Of a stretch of 64,000 bases of DNA, positions 8,018 through 16,486 are shown piece by piece. The position numbers were made by a program, and so were the translations under genes. Source of the DNA: Pseudomonadota bacterium (GTDB lineage Bacteria > Pseudomonadota > Alphaproteobacteria > Rhodobacterales > Rhodobacteraceae). Under the pieces are notes generated by a model. That model had not been told where the DNA came from, made no database searches, and worked only from the letters and a program-made list of their open reading frames with translations. Numbering within the stretch: the stretch's first letter is position 1; every line of letters starts with the position of its first letter. The stretch covers positions 124,001 to 188,000 of the forward strand of contig JAIUPC010000019.1 in the NCBI GenBank assembly GCA_020161655.1, written 5' to 3'.

Positions 8018-10991
8018 TCTGCTTTTCTCCATCCTTGTCGTAGAAGACCGGATCGACGATCCGCGCCTTGACGATGCGGCCATTGTCCACCGGGAAGTCG
8101 ATCACCTCGCCCATCCGCTCCGGCCCGTGCCTGACCAGACCCATGGCGATGCCCTTGCCGAGCGTCGGCGAGAAATAGGTCGAGGTCACGCGGCCTTGGG
8201 TGTTGCGCTGGCCGTTGGCATTGACGCCATCCGCCACGGCATAGGCGCCGTCCGGGATCACACCGCCGTCCAGCGTCTCAAGCCCAACCAGTTTCCAGCG
8301 GTCAGGGCTGGCCATGTAGGACCGTTCCTGCGCCCGCTTGCCGAGGTAATCCGCCTTCTTCTTCGAGATCGCCCACTGCAGGTTCAGGTCCTGCGGGATC
8401 ACCGTGCCGTCGGTCTCATCGCCGATCATGATGAAGCCCTTCTCGGCCCGCATGATGTGCATTGCCTCGGTGCCGTAAGGGCTTACGCCGAACTCTTCAC
8501 CTGCCGCAAGAAGCGCTTCCCAGAAGGCGCGGCCTTCCGATGCCGGCACCGCGACCTCGTAGGACAACTCACCCGAGAAGGAGATGCGGTAGATCCGCGC
8601 GCGGAAGCCGCCGAGCGTGCCCTCGCGCCATTCCATCGCCGGGAAGGCCTCTTTCGAGACGTCCATGCCGCCGAGCTTTTCCAGAAGCTTGCGGGCGTTT
8701 GGCCCGGCGACGGCGACTTGCGCATATTCCTCGGTCACGTTGGCGGTATAGACCTTCCAGTCCCACCATTCGCACTGGAGCCAGTCTTCCATCCAGCCAT
8801 GGATGCGCTCCGCGCCGCCGGTGGTGGTGTGGCAAAGCCAGGTGTCGTCGTTCAGGCGCGCGACCACGCCGTCGTCGGAAAGGAAGCCGTTCTCGTTGCA
8901 CATGAGGCCGTAGCGGCATTTCCCGACCGGCAGGGTCGACATCATGTTGGTGTAGAGCATGTCGAGGAAGCGGCCGGCATCCGGCCCCTTGACGATGATC
9001 TTGCCGAGCGTCGAGGCATCGAGAAGCCCGACCGCGTTGCGAGCGGTCCTGATCTCGCGGTTCACGGCGTCATGGATGCCCTCGCCGGTCCTGAGGAAGC
9101 AATAGGGCCGCCGCCACTGGCCCACCGGTTCCCAATGCGCGCCGTGGGTTTCGTGCCAGCCATGCATCGGCGTCTTGCGCAGCGGCTGGAATATCTCGCC
9201 CCGCGCCTCGCCGGCGATGGCGCCCATCGAAATCGGCGTGTAGGGCGGCCGGAAGGTGGTGGTGCCGGTCTGCGGGATCGCCTGACTAAGCGCATCAGAA
9301 AGAACGGCAAGACCATTGATATTGCTCAGCTTCCCCTGATCCGTCGCCATGCCGAGCGTGGTATAGCGCTTGGTATGTTCGACGCTCTCATAGCCTTCAC
9401 GGGCCGCGAGCTGCACGTCCGAGACCTTCACGTCGTTCTGGTAGTCGAGCCACATCTTGGCGCGCAGCTCAGGCCCCGCCCCCTGCGGCATGATCCAGAT
9501 CGGCAGCATCGGCGCTTCCTCGGCGCTGATTGCCTTCGGCAGGTCGCCCTCCGACCCGGCGGCAAGATGGGCGTCGGCGACGGCATCGGCGGCGCGGAGC
9601 ATGCCGTTGGCCGCCCCGATGGCCGTGACCATCGCCGCACCATCGGCACCCGTCGCGGGACGCGTCGGATCGGGGCGGAACATGCCCTGCGCCTCGTCCC
9701 AAGTCAGCTTGCCGCCGCAATGGGACCAGAGATGGACGACCGGCGACCAGCCGCCCGACATGGCGACGGCATCGCAAGGAATCGTCTCAAGCTCAGCGCC
9801 CTGCCCGGCCTGCACGCAGGTGGTGACGCCGGTGACGCGCTTGCCGCCCTTGACCTTGGCGACACCGTGGCCGGTCAGGACACGGACGCCCCGCGCCCGC
9901 ACCGCATCCGGCAGCGCGCCCTTGACCTCGGGCCGGGCGTCGATGACGGCGGGGACGATGAGGCCCGCCTCCAGAAGCGCCAACGCGGTGCGGTAGGCAT
10001 CGTCATTGTTGGTGACGATGACGGTGCGGTCGCCGGGGCTGACGGCCCAGTTGACCACATAATCGCGCACCGCCGAGGCAAGCATCACGCCGGGGATGTC
10101 GTTGCCCGCGAAGGACAGGGGCCGCTCGATGGCGCCGGTCGCGGTCATCACATGGCCGGCACGGATGCGCCAGAGCCGGTGGCGCGGACGCCCGTCGCCG
10201 GGGGTATGGTCGGCGATCCGCTCATAGGCGAGAAGATAGCCGTGGTCGTAAAGCCCCGATGCCATCGTGCGCAGGCGGAGCGTCACATTCTCCATCTTGC
10301 CAAGGGCTTCGACGGCGTTCCTGATCCAGTCCTCGGCAGGCTTGCCGTCGATCTCAACCCCGTCCACCGGGGCGCGGCCACCCCAATGGGCGGTCTGTTC
10401 GATGAGCATGACGCGCTGGCCCTTGCGGCCCGCGGAAAGCGCCGCTGTCAGTCCGGCGATGCCGCCGCCGACGATGACCACATCGGCAAAGGCATAGGCA
10501 TATTCGTAACGGTCCTCATCCCGCGCGGTGGGTGCTGCACCAAGGCCGGCGGAGCGGCGGATCACCGGCTCGAACACATGTTTCCAGGCGGCGCGCGGAT
10601 ACATGAAGGTCTTGTAGTAGAACCCGCCCGGCAGGAAGCGCGCGAAGCTGTTGTTGACAACGCCCACGTCGAACTCGAGGCTCGGCCAGTGGTTCTGGCT
10701 CGTGGTCGAAGCACCGTCGAAAAGCTCGGTCGTGGTCAGGCGCTGGTTCGGCTCGAACCTGCCACCGGTCCCGAGGCCGACGAGCCCGTTCGGTTCCTCG
10801 GCGCCGGAGGCGACGACCCCGCGCGGACGGTGGTACTTGAAGGACCGCCCGACAAGCATCTGGTCCTGGCCGAGAAGGGCCGAGGCGAGCGTGTCGCCCT
10901 GAAAGCCCTTCATCTTCCGCCCGTTGAAGCTGAAGCCGAGGGGCTTGGTGCGGTCGATCAGACGACCGCCCTTGGAAAGACGCGTGCTCAC
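8010..10991 (-). CDS. soxA: Sarcosine oxidase alpha subunit
   Basis: The 993-residue subunit has three parts: a ferredoxin-like N-terminal domain without iron-sulfur cysteines (about 15-110), an NAD-binding Rossmann domain beginning VIVGGGIAGLTAAL near residue 172, and a C-terminal GcvT-like tetrahydrofolate-binding domain from about residue 610 (HGWHETHGAHWEPVG onward). The iminium product of sarcosine oxidation is handed to folate in this last domain. Length and order match the known alpha subunits of tetrameric sarcosine oxidase. The start overlaps the soxD stop by 4 bases (ATGA). No frameshift or missing part is seen. Confidence 0.97.
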   Translation of the reverse strand: MSTRLSKGGRLIDRTKPLGFSFNGRKMKGFQGDTLASALLGQDQMLVGRSFKYHRPRGVVASGAEEPNGLVGLGTGGRFEPNQRLTTTELFDGASTTSQNHWPSLEFDVGVVNNSFARFLPGGFYYKTFMYPRAAWKHVFEPVIRRSAGLGAAPTARDEDRYEYAYAFADVVIVGGGIAGLTAALSAGRKGQRVMLIEQTAHWGGRAPVDGVEIDGKPAEDWIRNAVEALGKMENVTLRLRTMASGLYDHGYLLAYERIADHTPGDGRPRHRLWRIRAGHVMTATGAIERPLSFAGNDIPGVMLASAVRDYVVNWAVSPGDRTVIVTNNDDAYRTALALLEAGLIVPAVIDARPEVKGALPDAVRARGVRVLTGHGVAKVKGGKRVTGVTTCVQAGQGAELETIPCDAVAMSGGWSPVVHLWSHCGGKLTWDEAQGMFRPDPTRPATGADGAAMVTAIGAANGMLRAADAVADAHLAAGSEGDLPKAISAEEAPMLPIWIMPQGAGPELRAKMWLDYQNDVKVSDVQLAAREGYESVEHTKRYTTLGMATDQGKLSNINGLAVLSDALSQAIPQTGTTTFRPPYTPISMGAIAGEARGEIFQPLRKTPMHGWHETHGAHWEPVGQWRRPYCFLRTGEGIHDAVNREIRTARNAVGLLDASTLGKIIVKGPDAGRFLDMLYTNMMSTLPVGKCRYGLMCNENGFLSDDGVVARLNDDTWLCHTTTGGAERIHGWMEDWLQCEWWDWKVYTANVTEEYAQVAVAGPNARKLLEKLGGMDVSKEAFPAMEWREGTLGGFRARIYRISFSGELSYEVAVPASEGRAFWEALLAAGEEFGVSPYGTEAMHIMRAEKGFIMIGDETDGTVIPQDLNLQWAISKKKADYLGKRAQERSYMASPDRWKLVGLETLDGGVIPDGAYAVADGVNANGQRNTQGRVTSTYFSPTLGKGIAMGLVRHGPERMGEVIDFPVDNGRIVKARIVDPVFYDKDGEKQNV

Positions 10992-11311
10992 TTGTAGCCC
11001 TCCCAGTTCGGGCGTTTTGCCTTGATCTTGGCCTGCAATTCGGGCGGCGGTTCCTTGGACTGCGCCGGATAGGTGCCGAAGACCTCAAGCGTTGCGGTAT
11101 CCCGCGCGGCGAGGAACCACTTGCCGCAGCCATAGGCATGGCGCCAGCGTTCGAAATGCACGCCCTTGGGGTTCTTGCGGCTGAACATGTAGCCGTCGAA
11201 TTCCGCGTCTGAGGACCCCGGCCCGTAGCGCTTCAGATGCGCCTCGCCACCGGCGGCAAGCTCTGTCTCCTCGGCCTTCACGCCGCAGTAGGGGCATTCA
11301 AGGGTCAGCAT
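10988..11311 (-). CDS. soxD: Sarcosine oxidase delta subunit
   Basis: The 107-residue delta subunit binds structural zinc through three Cys and one His; the fitting residues are Cys6 and Cys9 (ECPYCG) with His58 and Cys62 (RHAYGCG). The family pattern DAEFDGYMFSRKNPKG is intact. The ATG at 11311 shares its A with the stop codon of the preceding small membrane gene (TGATG) and has an AAGAGGAG ribosome site inside that gene. In most genomes soxD follows soxB directly; here an extra gene lies between them. Confidence 0.95.
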   Translation of the reverse strand: MLTLECPYCGVKAEETELAAGGEAHLKRYGPGSSDAEFDGYMFSRKNPKGVHFERWRHAYGCGKWFLAARDTATLEVFGTYPAQSKEPPPELQAKIKAKRPNWEGYK

Positions 11312-11511
11312 CAGGAACTCCTCTTGCGTGATTTCCAGAAAGCGATTTCGGTGGGGAGCATCCCGCCAAACACGAAGGCGATGATCGTGAAAAAGAAACT
11401 GCCGCTTGAGCCTGAACCGGGAGACCAGAGAATTCCGGAACTGCCCGTCAGGCTAAACCCTAGGAAACCGAAAACCAAAGCCGAGCAGAGCTTTAGGGTT
11501 ATCATACCCAT
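11311..11511 (-). CDS. 66 aa two-helix membrane protein inside the sox operon
   Basis: The gene fills the whole space between soxB and soxD and is joined to both by TGATG overlaps: its ATG (11511) uses the A of the soxB stop and its stop shares the A of the soxD start. The product has two likely membrane helices (about residues 5-22 and 38-55), a Gly/Ser-rich loop between them and a basic tail (WKSRKR). It uses codons such as ATA, CTA, TTG, TTT and AGG that are scarce in its neighbours, suggesting later acquisition. I recognise no family. It could anchor or assist the oxidase, carry a substrate or product, or be a passenger. Expression is supported only by the junctions. Confidence 0.6.
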   Translation of the reverse strand: MGMITLKLCSALVFGFLGFSLTGSSGILWSPGSGSSGSFFFTIIAFVFGGMLPTEIAFWKSRKRSS

Positions 11512-12761
11512 CAATGCGCCACCCCCGCCGCGACGCTTTCGTCGATGAACTTCCCCTCGCGGAAGCGGTACATCGAAAACTCCTCGGTCAAGGGCGACTG
11601 CCCCCGCGCCATCAGTTCCGCCATCGCCCAGCCGGACCCCGGGATCGCCTTGAAGCCGCCCGTACCCCAGCCGCAGTTGACGAAGATGCCGTCCACGGGC
11701 GTCTTCGACAGGATCGGAGAGCGGTCGCCGGTCATGTCGACGATGCCGCCCCATTGGCGCAGCATCTTCAGGCGCGAGATCATCGGGAAGGTCTCGATCA
11801 GGGCGCGGACGGTTTCCTCGACATGGTGGAAGCTGCCGCGCTGGGTGTAGTTGTTGAAGCCGTCGGTGCCGCCGCCGATCACCATCTCGCCCTTGTCGGA
11901 CTGGCTCATGTAGCCATGGACCGTGTTGGCCATGACGACCACGTCCATGCAGGGCTTGATCGGCTCGCTGACCAGCGCCTGTAGCGCCAAGGATTCAATC
12001 GGCAGGCGGAAGCCGGCGAGGTCGGCCAGCACCGAAGCATGACCGGCGACGACCATCCCGAGCTTGTCGCAGCCGATGAAGCCCTTCGATGTCTCCACCC
12101 CCTGAACCTTGCCGCCCTCAACCCGGACGCCGGTGACTTCGGTCTGCTGGATCACGTCCATGCCCATCGCCGAACAGGCCCGCGCATAACCCCAGGCGAC
12201 GGCATCATGCCGCGCGGTGCCGCCCCGCGCCTGATAAAGCGCGCCAAGGACCGGATAGCGCGGCCCGTCGATATTGATGATCGGCACCAGTTCCTTGACC
12301 TTCTCAGGGCTGATCCACTCGGTCGAGACGCCTTGCAGGTTGTTGGCATAGACGGTCCGCTTGTAGCCCCGGACCTCATGTTCGGTCTGGCCGAGCATGA
12401 GAAGGCCGCGGGGGCTGAACATGACGTTGTAATTCAGGTCCTGGCTCATCGTCTCATAGAGCGAGCGGGCCTTTTCGTAGATCGCCGCCGAGGGGTCCTG
12501 GAGGTAATTCGAGCGGATGATGGTTGTATTCCGCCCGGTGTTGCCACCGCCGAGCCAGCCCTTCTCGATGATCGCGACATTGGTGATGCCGAAATTCTTG
12601 CCGAGGTAATAGGCCGTGGCAAGGCCATGGCCACCGGCGCCGACGATCACCACGTCATACTTCGGCTTCGGCGCCGGGCTGCGCCAGGCGCGTTCCCAGT
12701 TCTGGTGATAGCTCATCGCTTCCTTCGCGATGGCAAAAGCCGAATAGCGTTTCAGGCCCAT
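11511..12761 (-). CDS. soxB: Sarcosine oxidase beta subunit
   Basis: The 416-residue beta subunit carries the catalytic FAD and, at the interface with alpha, covalent FMN. The Rossmann motif VIVGAGGHGLATAYYLG lies near residue 38, followed by GNTGRNTTIIRSNY. The His in GTARHDAVAW (about residue 185) corresponds to the FMN-linked His of the well-studied enzyme. The frame is open further upstream, but the ATG at 12761 gives the usual family N-terminus MGLKRYSAFAIAKE behind an AGGGGA-like site. It is the first gene of the operon; direct repeats of TGCGACA lie about 100 bases upstream. Confidence 0.97.
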   Translation of the reverse strand: MGLKRYSAFAIAKEAMSYHQNWERAWRSPAPKPKYDVVIVGAGGHGLATAYYLGKNFGITNVAIIEKGWLGGGNTGRNTTIIRSNYLQDPSAAIYEKARSLYETMSQDLNYNVMFSPRGLLMLGQTEHEVRGYKRTVYANNLQGVSTEWISPEKVKELVPIINIDGPRYPVLGALYQARGGTARHDAVAWGYARACSAMGMDVIQQTEVTGVRVEGGKVQGVETSKGFIGCDKLGMVVAGHASVLADLAGFRLPIESLALQALVSEPIKPCMDVVVMANTVHGYMSQSDKGEMVIGGGTDGFNNYTQRGSFHHVEETVRALIETFPMISRLKMLRQWGGIVDMTGDRSPILSKTPVDGIFVNCGWGTGGFKAIPGSGWAMAELMARGQSPLTEEFSMYRFREGKFIDESVAAGVAH

Positions 12762-12840
12762 GCGAATCCCCTTCCCGGTCACAGCCGTTCCGTCGTCTGA
12801 AGTGATGGATTGGCGCAGGACTTCGGGCGCTCCGTCAAGC

Positions 12841-12882
12841 GTCGCAATCGGGCAAAATGCGACACGTGCCCGGGCTGCGACA
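12841..12882 (-). promoter_or_regulatory. Candidate operator of the sox operon
   Basis: Two direct copies of TGCGACA (12858-12864 and 12876-12882 on the plus strand; TGTCGCA on the minus strand) start 18 bases apart, and an inverted copy GTCGCA lies at 12841-12846. They are 80-120 bases upstream of soxB. Pairs of direct repeats spaced by about two helical turns suit AraC-family activators. The regulator is inferred, not known. Confidence 0.35.
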
Positions 12883-12979
12883 TCTGGGCGCCGCCTGACC
12901 CGGCCTTTACCCTTCCGTGCCGGGCGCGAAAGGCTTAAGTCAGCAGAAACCGCTCCCCGAGGGGCGCGAAGGAGAAACG

Positions 12980-14200
12980 ATGACCTTCTGGATTGCCGCC
13001 ACGCTTCTGGCTTCCGCGATTGCCGCACTCCTCTTGTGGACGCTCGCGCGCCGGGACACAGTCACGCGGACGGCAGCGGAGGCGGATATCGGCGTCTACC
13101 GCGACCAGCTTGCCGAGATCGCCCGCGATGCCGAACGTGGCACCATCGGCGCCGCCGAGGCAGAGCGGAGCCGTACCGAGATCGCGCGCCGGATACTCGA
13201 GGCCGACCGGGCGATGGTCGCCGCTGCGGGCAAGGGTGGCGGGGCCGGTCCGGTGCTGGTGCCGTCTGTCATGGTCGTCGGCGCCCTCGCTGCAGCCGTG
13301 CTGGTCTATGAGCGGGTCGGCGCGCCGGGCTATCCCGACATGCCGATCGCGGGCCAGATCGCCCTCGCCGAGGAGATCCGGGCCAAGCGCCCGTCGCAGG
13401 CCGAAGCGCAAGCGGCGGCAAAGCTCCCCTTGCCGCCGCCCCCCGCGCCCGACTTCGCCACCCTGATGGAGCGGCTGAGGAAAGCCGTGCAGGAGCGTCC
13501 CGGCGACCTGACCGGACAGGAGCTTCTGGCGCGGAACGAGACCGCCCTTGGCAATTTCGGCGCGGCGGCAGCAGCGCAGATTCAGGTGATCGGCCTCAAG
13601 GCCAACGACGCGAACGCCGATGACTACGCCCGGCTCGCCGATCTCCATATCCTGGCGACGGGCGGCTATGTCTCGCCCGAGGCAGAGTTGGCGGCGGGCG
13701 AAGCGCTGGCGCGTGACCCGAAGAACGGCCCGGCGCGGTTCTATCTTGGCCTGATGTGGGCGCAGACCGGGCGGCCGGATCATGCCTTCAGACTGTGGCG
13801 GGCGCTTCTTGAGGAAGGGCCGGAGGAGGCCCCCTGGATCGCGCCGATCCGCGAACAGATAGAATTCCTTGCCGCCGCGTCCGGGGTCGATTACACCCCG
13901 CCCGCCCCGATGAGCGCCCTGTCGGGGCCGTCGGCGGAGGATGTCTCAGCGGCATCGGAGATGTCGGCGGCCGACCGCGCCGAGATGATCAAGGGCATGG
14001 TGGTGCAGCTTTCGGAGCGGCTTTATTCCCAAGGCGGCAGCCCCGAGGAATGGGCGCGGCTCATCTCATCGCTCGGCGTTCTCGGCGACAAGGACAAGGC
14101 GAAAGAGGCCTGGGGCAAGGCTCAGGCCGCTTTCGCCGGGCAGGATGCAGCGATTGAGGCCTTGCGCCAGGCGGCGGCTGAGGCCGGGGTCGAGGGATGA
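12980..14200 (+). CDS. ccmI: Cytochrome c biogenesis protein CcmI
   Basis: The 406-residue protein has two membrane helices (about 2-22 and 89-109) enclosing a cytoplasmic loop with a leucine-zipper-like, Arg/Glu-rich stretch (YRDQLAEIARDAERG), then a large periplasmic region with TPR-like repeats (GPARFYLGLMWAQTGRPDHA). CcmI delivers apocytochrome c to the CcmFH haem ligation complex. Other ccm genes are not in the window. The ATG at 12980 has a GGAG site; a longer open frame upstream lacks support. It overlaps ruvX by 4 bases. Confidence 0.9.
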   Translation: MTFWIAATLLASAIAALLLWTLARRDTVTRTAAEADIGVYRDQLAEIARDAERGTIGAAEAERSRTEIARRILEADRAMVAAAGKGGGAGPVLVPSVMVVGALAAAVLVYERVGAPGYPDMPIAGQIALAEEIRAKRPSQAEAQAAAKLPLPPPPAPDFATLMERLRKAVQERPGDLTGQELLARNETALGNFGAAAAAQIQVIGLKANDANADDYARLADLHILATGGYVSPEAELAAGEALARDPKNGPARFYLGLMWAQTGRPDHAFRLWRALLEEGPEEAPWIAPIREQIEFLAAASGVDYTPPAPMSALSGPSAEDVSAASEMSAADRAEMIKGMVVQLSERLYSQGGSPEEWARLISSLGVLGDKDKAKEAWGKAQAAFAGQDAAIEALRQAAAEAGVEG

Positions 14201-14673
14201 TCTGCGAGGACATCGCCGCCTTCGCCGCCGCCCTGCCCCGCGACCGTGCCGTCGCCGGCCTCGACCTTGGCGAGAAGACCATCGGCGTCGCGGTGTCCGA
14301 CCGTCGCCTCTCGGTGGCGACACCGCTTGAGACGATCCGGCGGAAGAAGTTCACGCTCGACGCCGAGGCGCTGCTGGCCATCTGCGCCAAGCGCGAGATC
14401 GCCGGGCTGATCCTCGGCTTGCCGATGAACATGGACGGCAGCGAAGGCCCACGCTGCCAGTCGACCCGCGCCTTCGCCCGCAACCTCGAACGGCTGACCG
14501 AGATGCCCATCGCCTTCTGGGATGAGCGCCTGTCTACCGTCGCCGCCGAAAGGGCGCTTCTCGAGGCGGATACGTCGCGCAAACGTCGCTCCGAGGTGAT
14601 CGATCATGTGGCGGCCGGGTATATCCTGCAAGGCGCGCTCGACAGGATCGGGCATCTGAGGCGTGAGGCATGA
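14197..14673 (+). CDS. ruvX: RuvX/YqgF-type Holliday junction resolvase-like nuclease
   Basis: The 158-residue RNase H-fold protein has the motifs LDLGEKTIGVAVSD (first catalytic Asp), GLPMNMDG and FWDERLSTVAAER (second acidic group). Family members are implicated in 16S rRNA 5' processing and, from structure, in junction resolution. It is coupled by ATGA overlaps to ccmI before it and the DUF1289 gene after it. Length is normal. Confidence 0.93.
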   Translation: MICEDIAAFAAALPRDRAVAGLDLGEKTIGVAVSDRRLSVATPLETIRRKKFTLDAEALLAICAKREIAGLILGLPMNMDGSEGPRCQSTRAFARNLERLTEMPIAFWDERLSTVAAERALLEADTSRKRRSEVIDHVAAGYILQGALDRIGHLRREA

Positions 14674-14903
14674 GCGAACCGGTCTGGAAGCGCGACGAGG
14701 TCGAAAGCCCCTGCGTGAAGATCTGCGTGGTCCACCCGGTCGAACGCATCTGCGTCGGCTGCCTCAGGACCATCGACGAGATCGGCGGCTGGGGCCGGAT
14801 GACGCCCGAGGAACGCCGGGCGGTGATGGCCGAGTTGCCATCGCGGGCGCCAAGGTTGAGGCAGCGGCGCGGCGGAAGGTCGGCGCGGTTGGCAAAGGAC
14901 TGA
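14670..14903 (+). CDS. DUF1289 domain small cysteine protein
   Basis: The 77-residue protein has the DUF1289 pattern: Cys15-x3-Cys19 (SPCVKIC) and Cys28-x2-Cys31 (ICVGCLRT), then the GWGRMTPEERRAVM helix and a basic tail. The four cysteines probably bind a metal such as zinc or an iron-sulfur cluster; no function is established. It overlaps ruvX by 4 bases and closes the ccmI-ruvX-DUF1289 unit. Confidence 0.9.
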   Translation: MSEPVWKRDEVESPCVKICVVHPVERICVGCLRTIDEIGGWGRMTPEERRAVMAELPSRAPRLRQRRGGRSARLAKD

Positions 14904-14978
14904 AGGCGCCCTACCCGGTTGCGGCGCGCAGTGGTTCCCGCTCTAATCCCCGTCAGAGGACTCAAGTACGGGACGGTG

Positions 14979-15914
14979 ATGAGCGACAATCCCTATGACG
15001 TGCTCGGCGTCAAAAGCAGCGCCAGCGCTGATGAGATCAAGAAGGCCTACCGCAAGATCGCCAAGGAAAGCCACCCGGACCTGCACCCCGGCGATGCGGC
15101 GGCGGAGGCGCGTTTCAAGGCGGCGGCGGCGGCATTCGATCTCCTGAAGGACGCCGAACAGAAGGCGCGCTTCGACCGGGGAGAGATTGACGCCAGCGGG
15201 CAGGAACGCCCGCGCCAACGCTCCTACTACCGCGATTTCGCCGAAGAACCGGGCAATCCCTATCGCCAGCGCCCGCCCTACGAAGGCTTCGGCGATGAGG
15301 AGGACATCTTCGCCGAGTTCCTGCGCCAACAGCAGGGCCGCCAACGCGGCGATGGCTTCGGCGGAAGGTCCTTCGACGCGCGGGGGGCGGATGCCCACTA
15401 TGCACTCGAAGTGCCGTTCATCGAGGCGGCAACGGGCGGCTCGATGCGGATCACCTTGCCCGGCGGCAGCGATCTTGAGGTCAGGATCCCGAAAGGCGTG
15501 TCGGACGGCCAGACCCTGCGCCTCAAGGGCAAGGGCGGGCCGGGGCAAGGTGGCGGCGCCGGGGGCGATGCCTATGTGACGCTTTCGGTCGGGGCGCATC
15601 CGGTCTTCTCGCGTGTGGACGACGACATCGAGATGACCCTGCCGATCACCATCGACGAGGCGGTGCTGGGCGCCAAGGTCGAGGTGCCCACCATCGACGG
15701 GCCGGTGAAGGTGACGATCCCGAAGGGCGCGACCACCGGGCAGACCCTGCGCCTTCGCGGCCGGGGCATCGTGGCAAAGGGCCGCGCGGCGGGCGACCAG
15801 CGGATCGCGCTCAAGATCGTGATGCCGAAGACGGTGGACGATGACCTCGCCCGGTTCATGGAGGAATGGCGCAAGACCCATGGATACGATCCGCGGAAGG
15901 GGGTGACGGCATGA
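14979..15914 (+). CDS. cbpA: DnaJ-type co-chaperone (CbpA-like)
   Basis: The 311-residue protein has a J domain (residues 5-70, HPD at 32-34), a short Arg/Gly/Phe-rich linker and the two beta-barrel C-terminal substrate domains of DnaJ (GGSDLEVRIPKGVSDGQTLR and, repeated, GPVKVTIPKGATTGQTLR). The zinc finger of true DnaJ is absent, which makes it CbpA type. It stimulates DnaK ATPase and delivers unfolded clients. The neighbouring cbpM, encoding its modulator, supports this assignment. The ATG at 14979 begins the J domain; the open frame upstream has no support. Confidence 0.92.
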   Translation: MSDNPYDVLGVKSSASADEIKKAYRKIAKESHPDLHPGDAAAEARFKAAAAAFDLLKDAEQKARFDRGEIDASGQERPRQRSYYRDFAEEPGNPYRQRPPYEGFGDEEDIFAEFLRQQQGRQRGDGFGGRSFDARGADAHYALEVPFIEAATGGSMRITLPGGSDLEVRIPKGVSDGQTLRLKGKGGPGQGGGAGGDAYVTLSVGAHPVFSRVDDDIEMTLPITIDEAVLGAKVEVPTIDGPVKVTIPKGATTGQTLRLRGRGIVAKGRAAGDQRIALKIVMPKTVDDDLARFMEEWRKTHGYDPRKGVTA

Positions 15915-16246
15915 GCGAGGCGACAGTGTTCCTGACCGAGGAAGAAACCCTTGCCGCCGTCGGCCGCCTCGACCGCGCGCTCTTGACCCGCTTTCTCAGG
16001 ATCGAGGTGATCCGCCCCGCCGATAGCGGGGGCCATATGGTCTACCGGCGCGTGGACATCGCCCGGCTGGAGCTTCTGTGCGACCTTTGCGACGATTTCG
16101 ACCTCAATGACGATGCGCTCGGGATCGTCATGGGGCTGGTCGACCAGCTCCACGGCACGCGGAGCGACCTTGTGGCGCTGATGCGGGCGCTCGGGGAGGA
16201 ATCGGACGAGGTGCGGGCAAGGGTGACAAAGCGGATCGGGCGGTGA
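15911..16246 (+). CDS. cbpM: CbpA modulator CbpM
   Basis: This 111-residue protein matches CbpM, a MerR-like small protein that binds the J domain of CbpA and blocks its work with DnaK. The visible signs are the FLTEEETLAAVG start, the VYRRVDIARLELLCDLCDD helix region and a leucine-rich helix GIVMGLVDQLHG. It overlaps cbpA by 4 bases (ATGA), as expected for a co-made regulator. Confidence 0.85.
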   Translation: MSEATVFLTEEETLAAVGRLDRALLTRFLRIEVIRPADSGGHMVYRRVDIARLELLCDLCDDFDLNDDALGIVMGLVDQLHGTRSDLVALMRALGEESDEVRARVTKRIGR

Positions 16247-16309
16247 GCGGGTGAAATTCGCTAATTCAAGCCCGACAAAATCGCTTCGCTCCTTTACATT
16301 ATTCATATG

Positions 16310-16425
16310 CGAAACAGAGGGTTGCGCCTGACCCGAGGGTGGGTGCCATCGCGCCCGCCCTAGGGGCGGGTCGGGCGCGGCCCGGAACGCTTTGGGCGTC
16401 CCGGGCGGGGGCAGCGTTGCGTCGG
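16310..16425. repeat. Compound palindromic intergenic element
   Basis: The gap between cbpM and the carbonic anhydrase gene (16247-16486) holds two strong adjacent hairpins: CCCGCCC-TAG-GGGCGGG (16354-16370) and CCCGGAACGC-N5-GCGTCCCGGG with one mismatch (16381-16405). Both are embedded in repeated GGGTGGG, GGGCGGG and GGGCGCGG words. No gene fits here. The composition is that of a dispersed REP-like element or the end of a structured RNA; a second copy is not present in this window. The 60 bases before it (16250-16310) are notably AT-rich. Confidence 0.45.
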
Positions 16426-16486
16426 GTAAAAGGCAGATGGCTACAAGCCGCAGAAAATCTCCACCCAACCGGCCGCAGTCCCGGAC

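Noticed and set aside
8127-10997. Plus-strand open frame of 956 codons opposite soxA
   Set aside because: It is the mirror frame of a GC-rich gene, is rich in Arg, His, Gly and Ala, has no family motif, and soxA on the other strand is certain.
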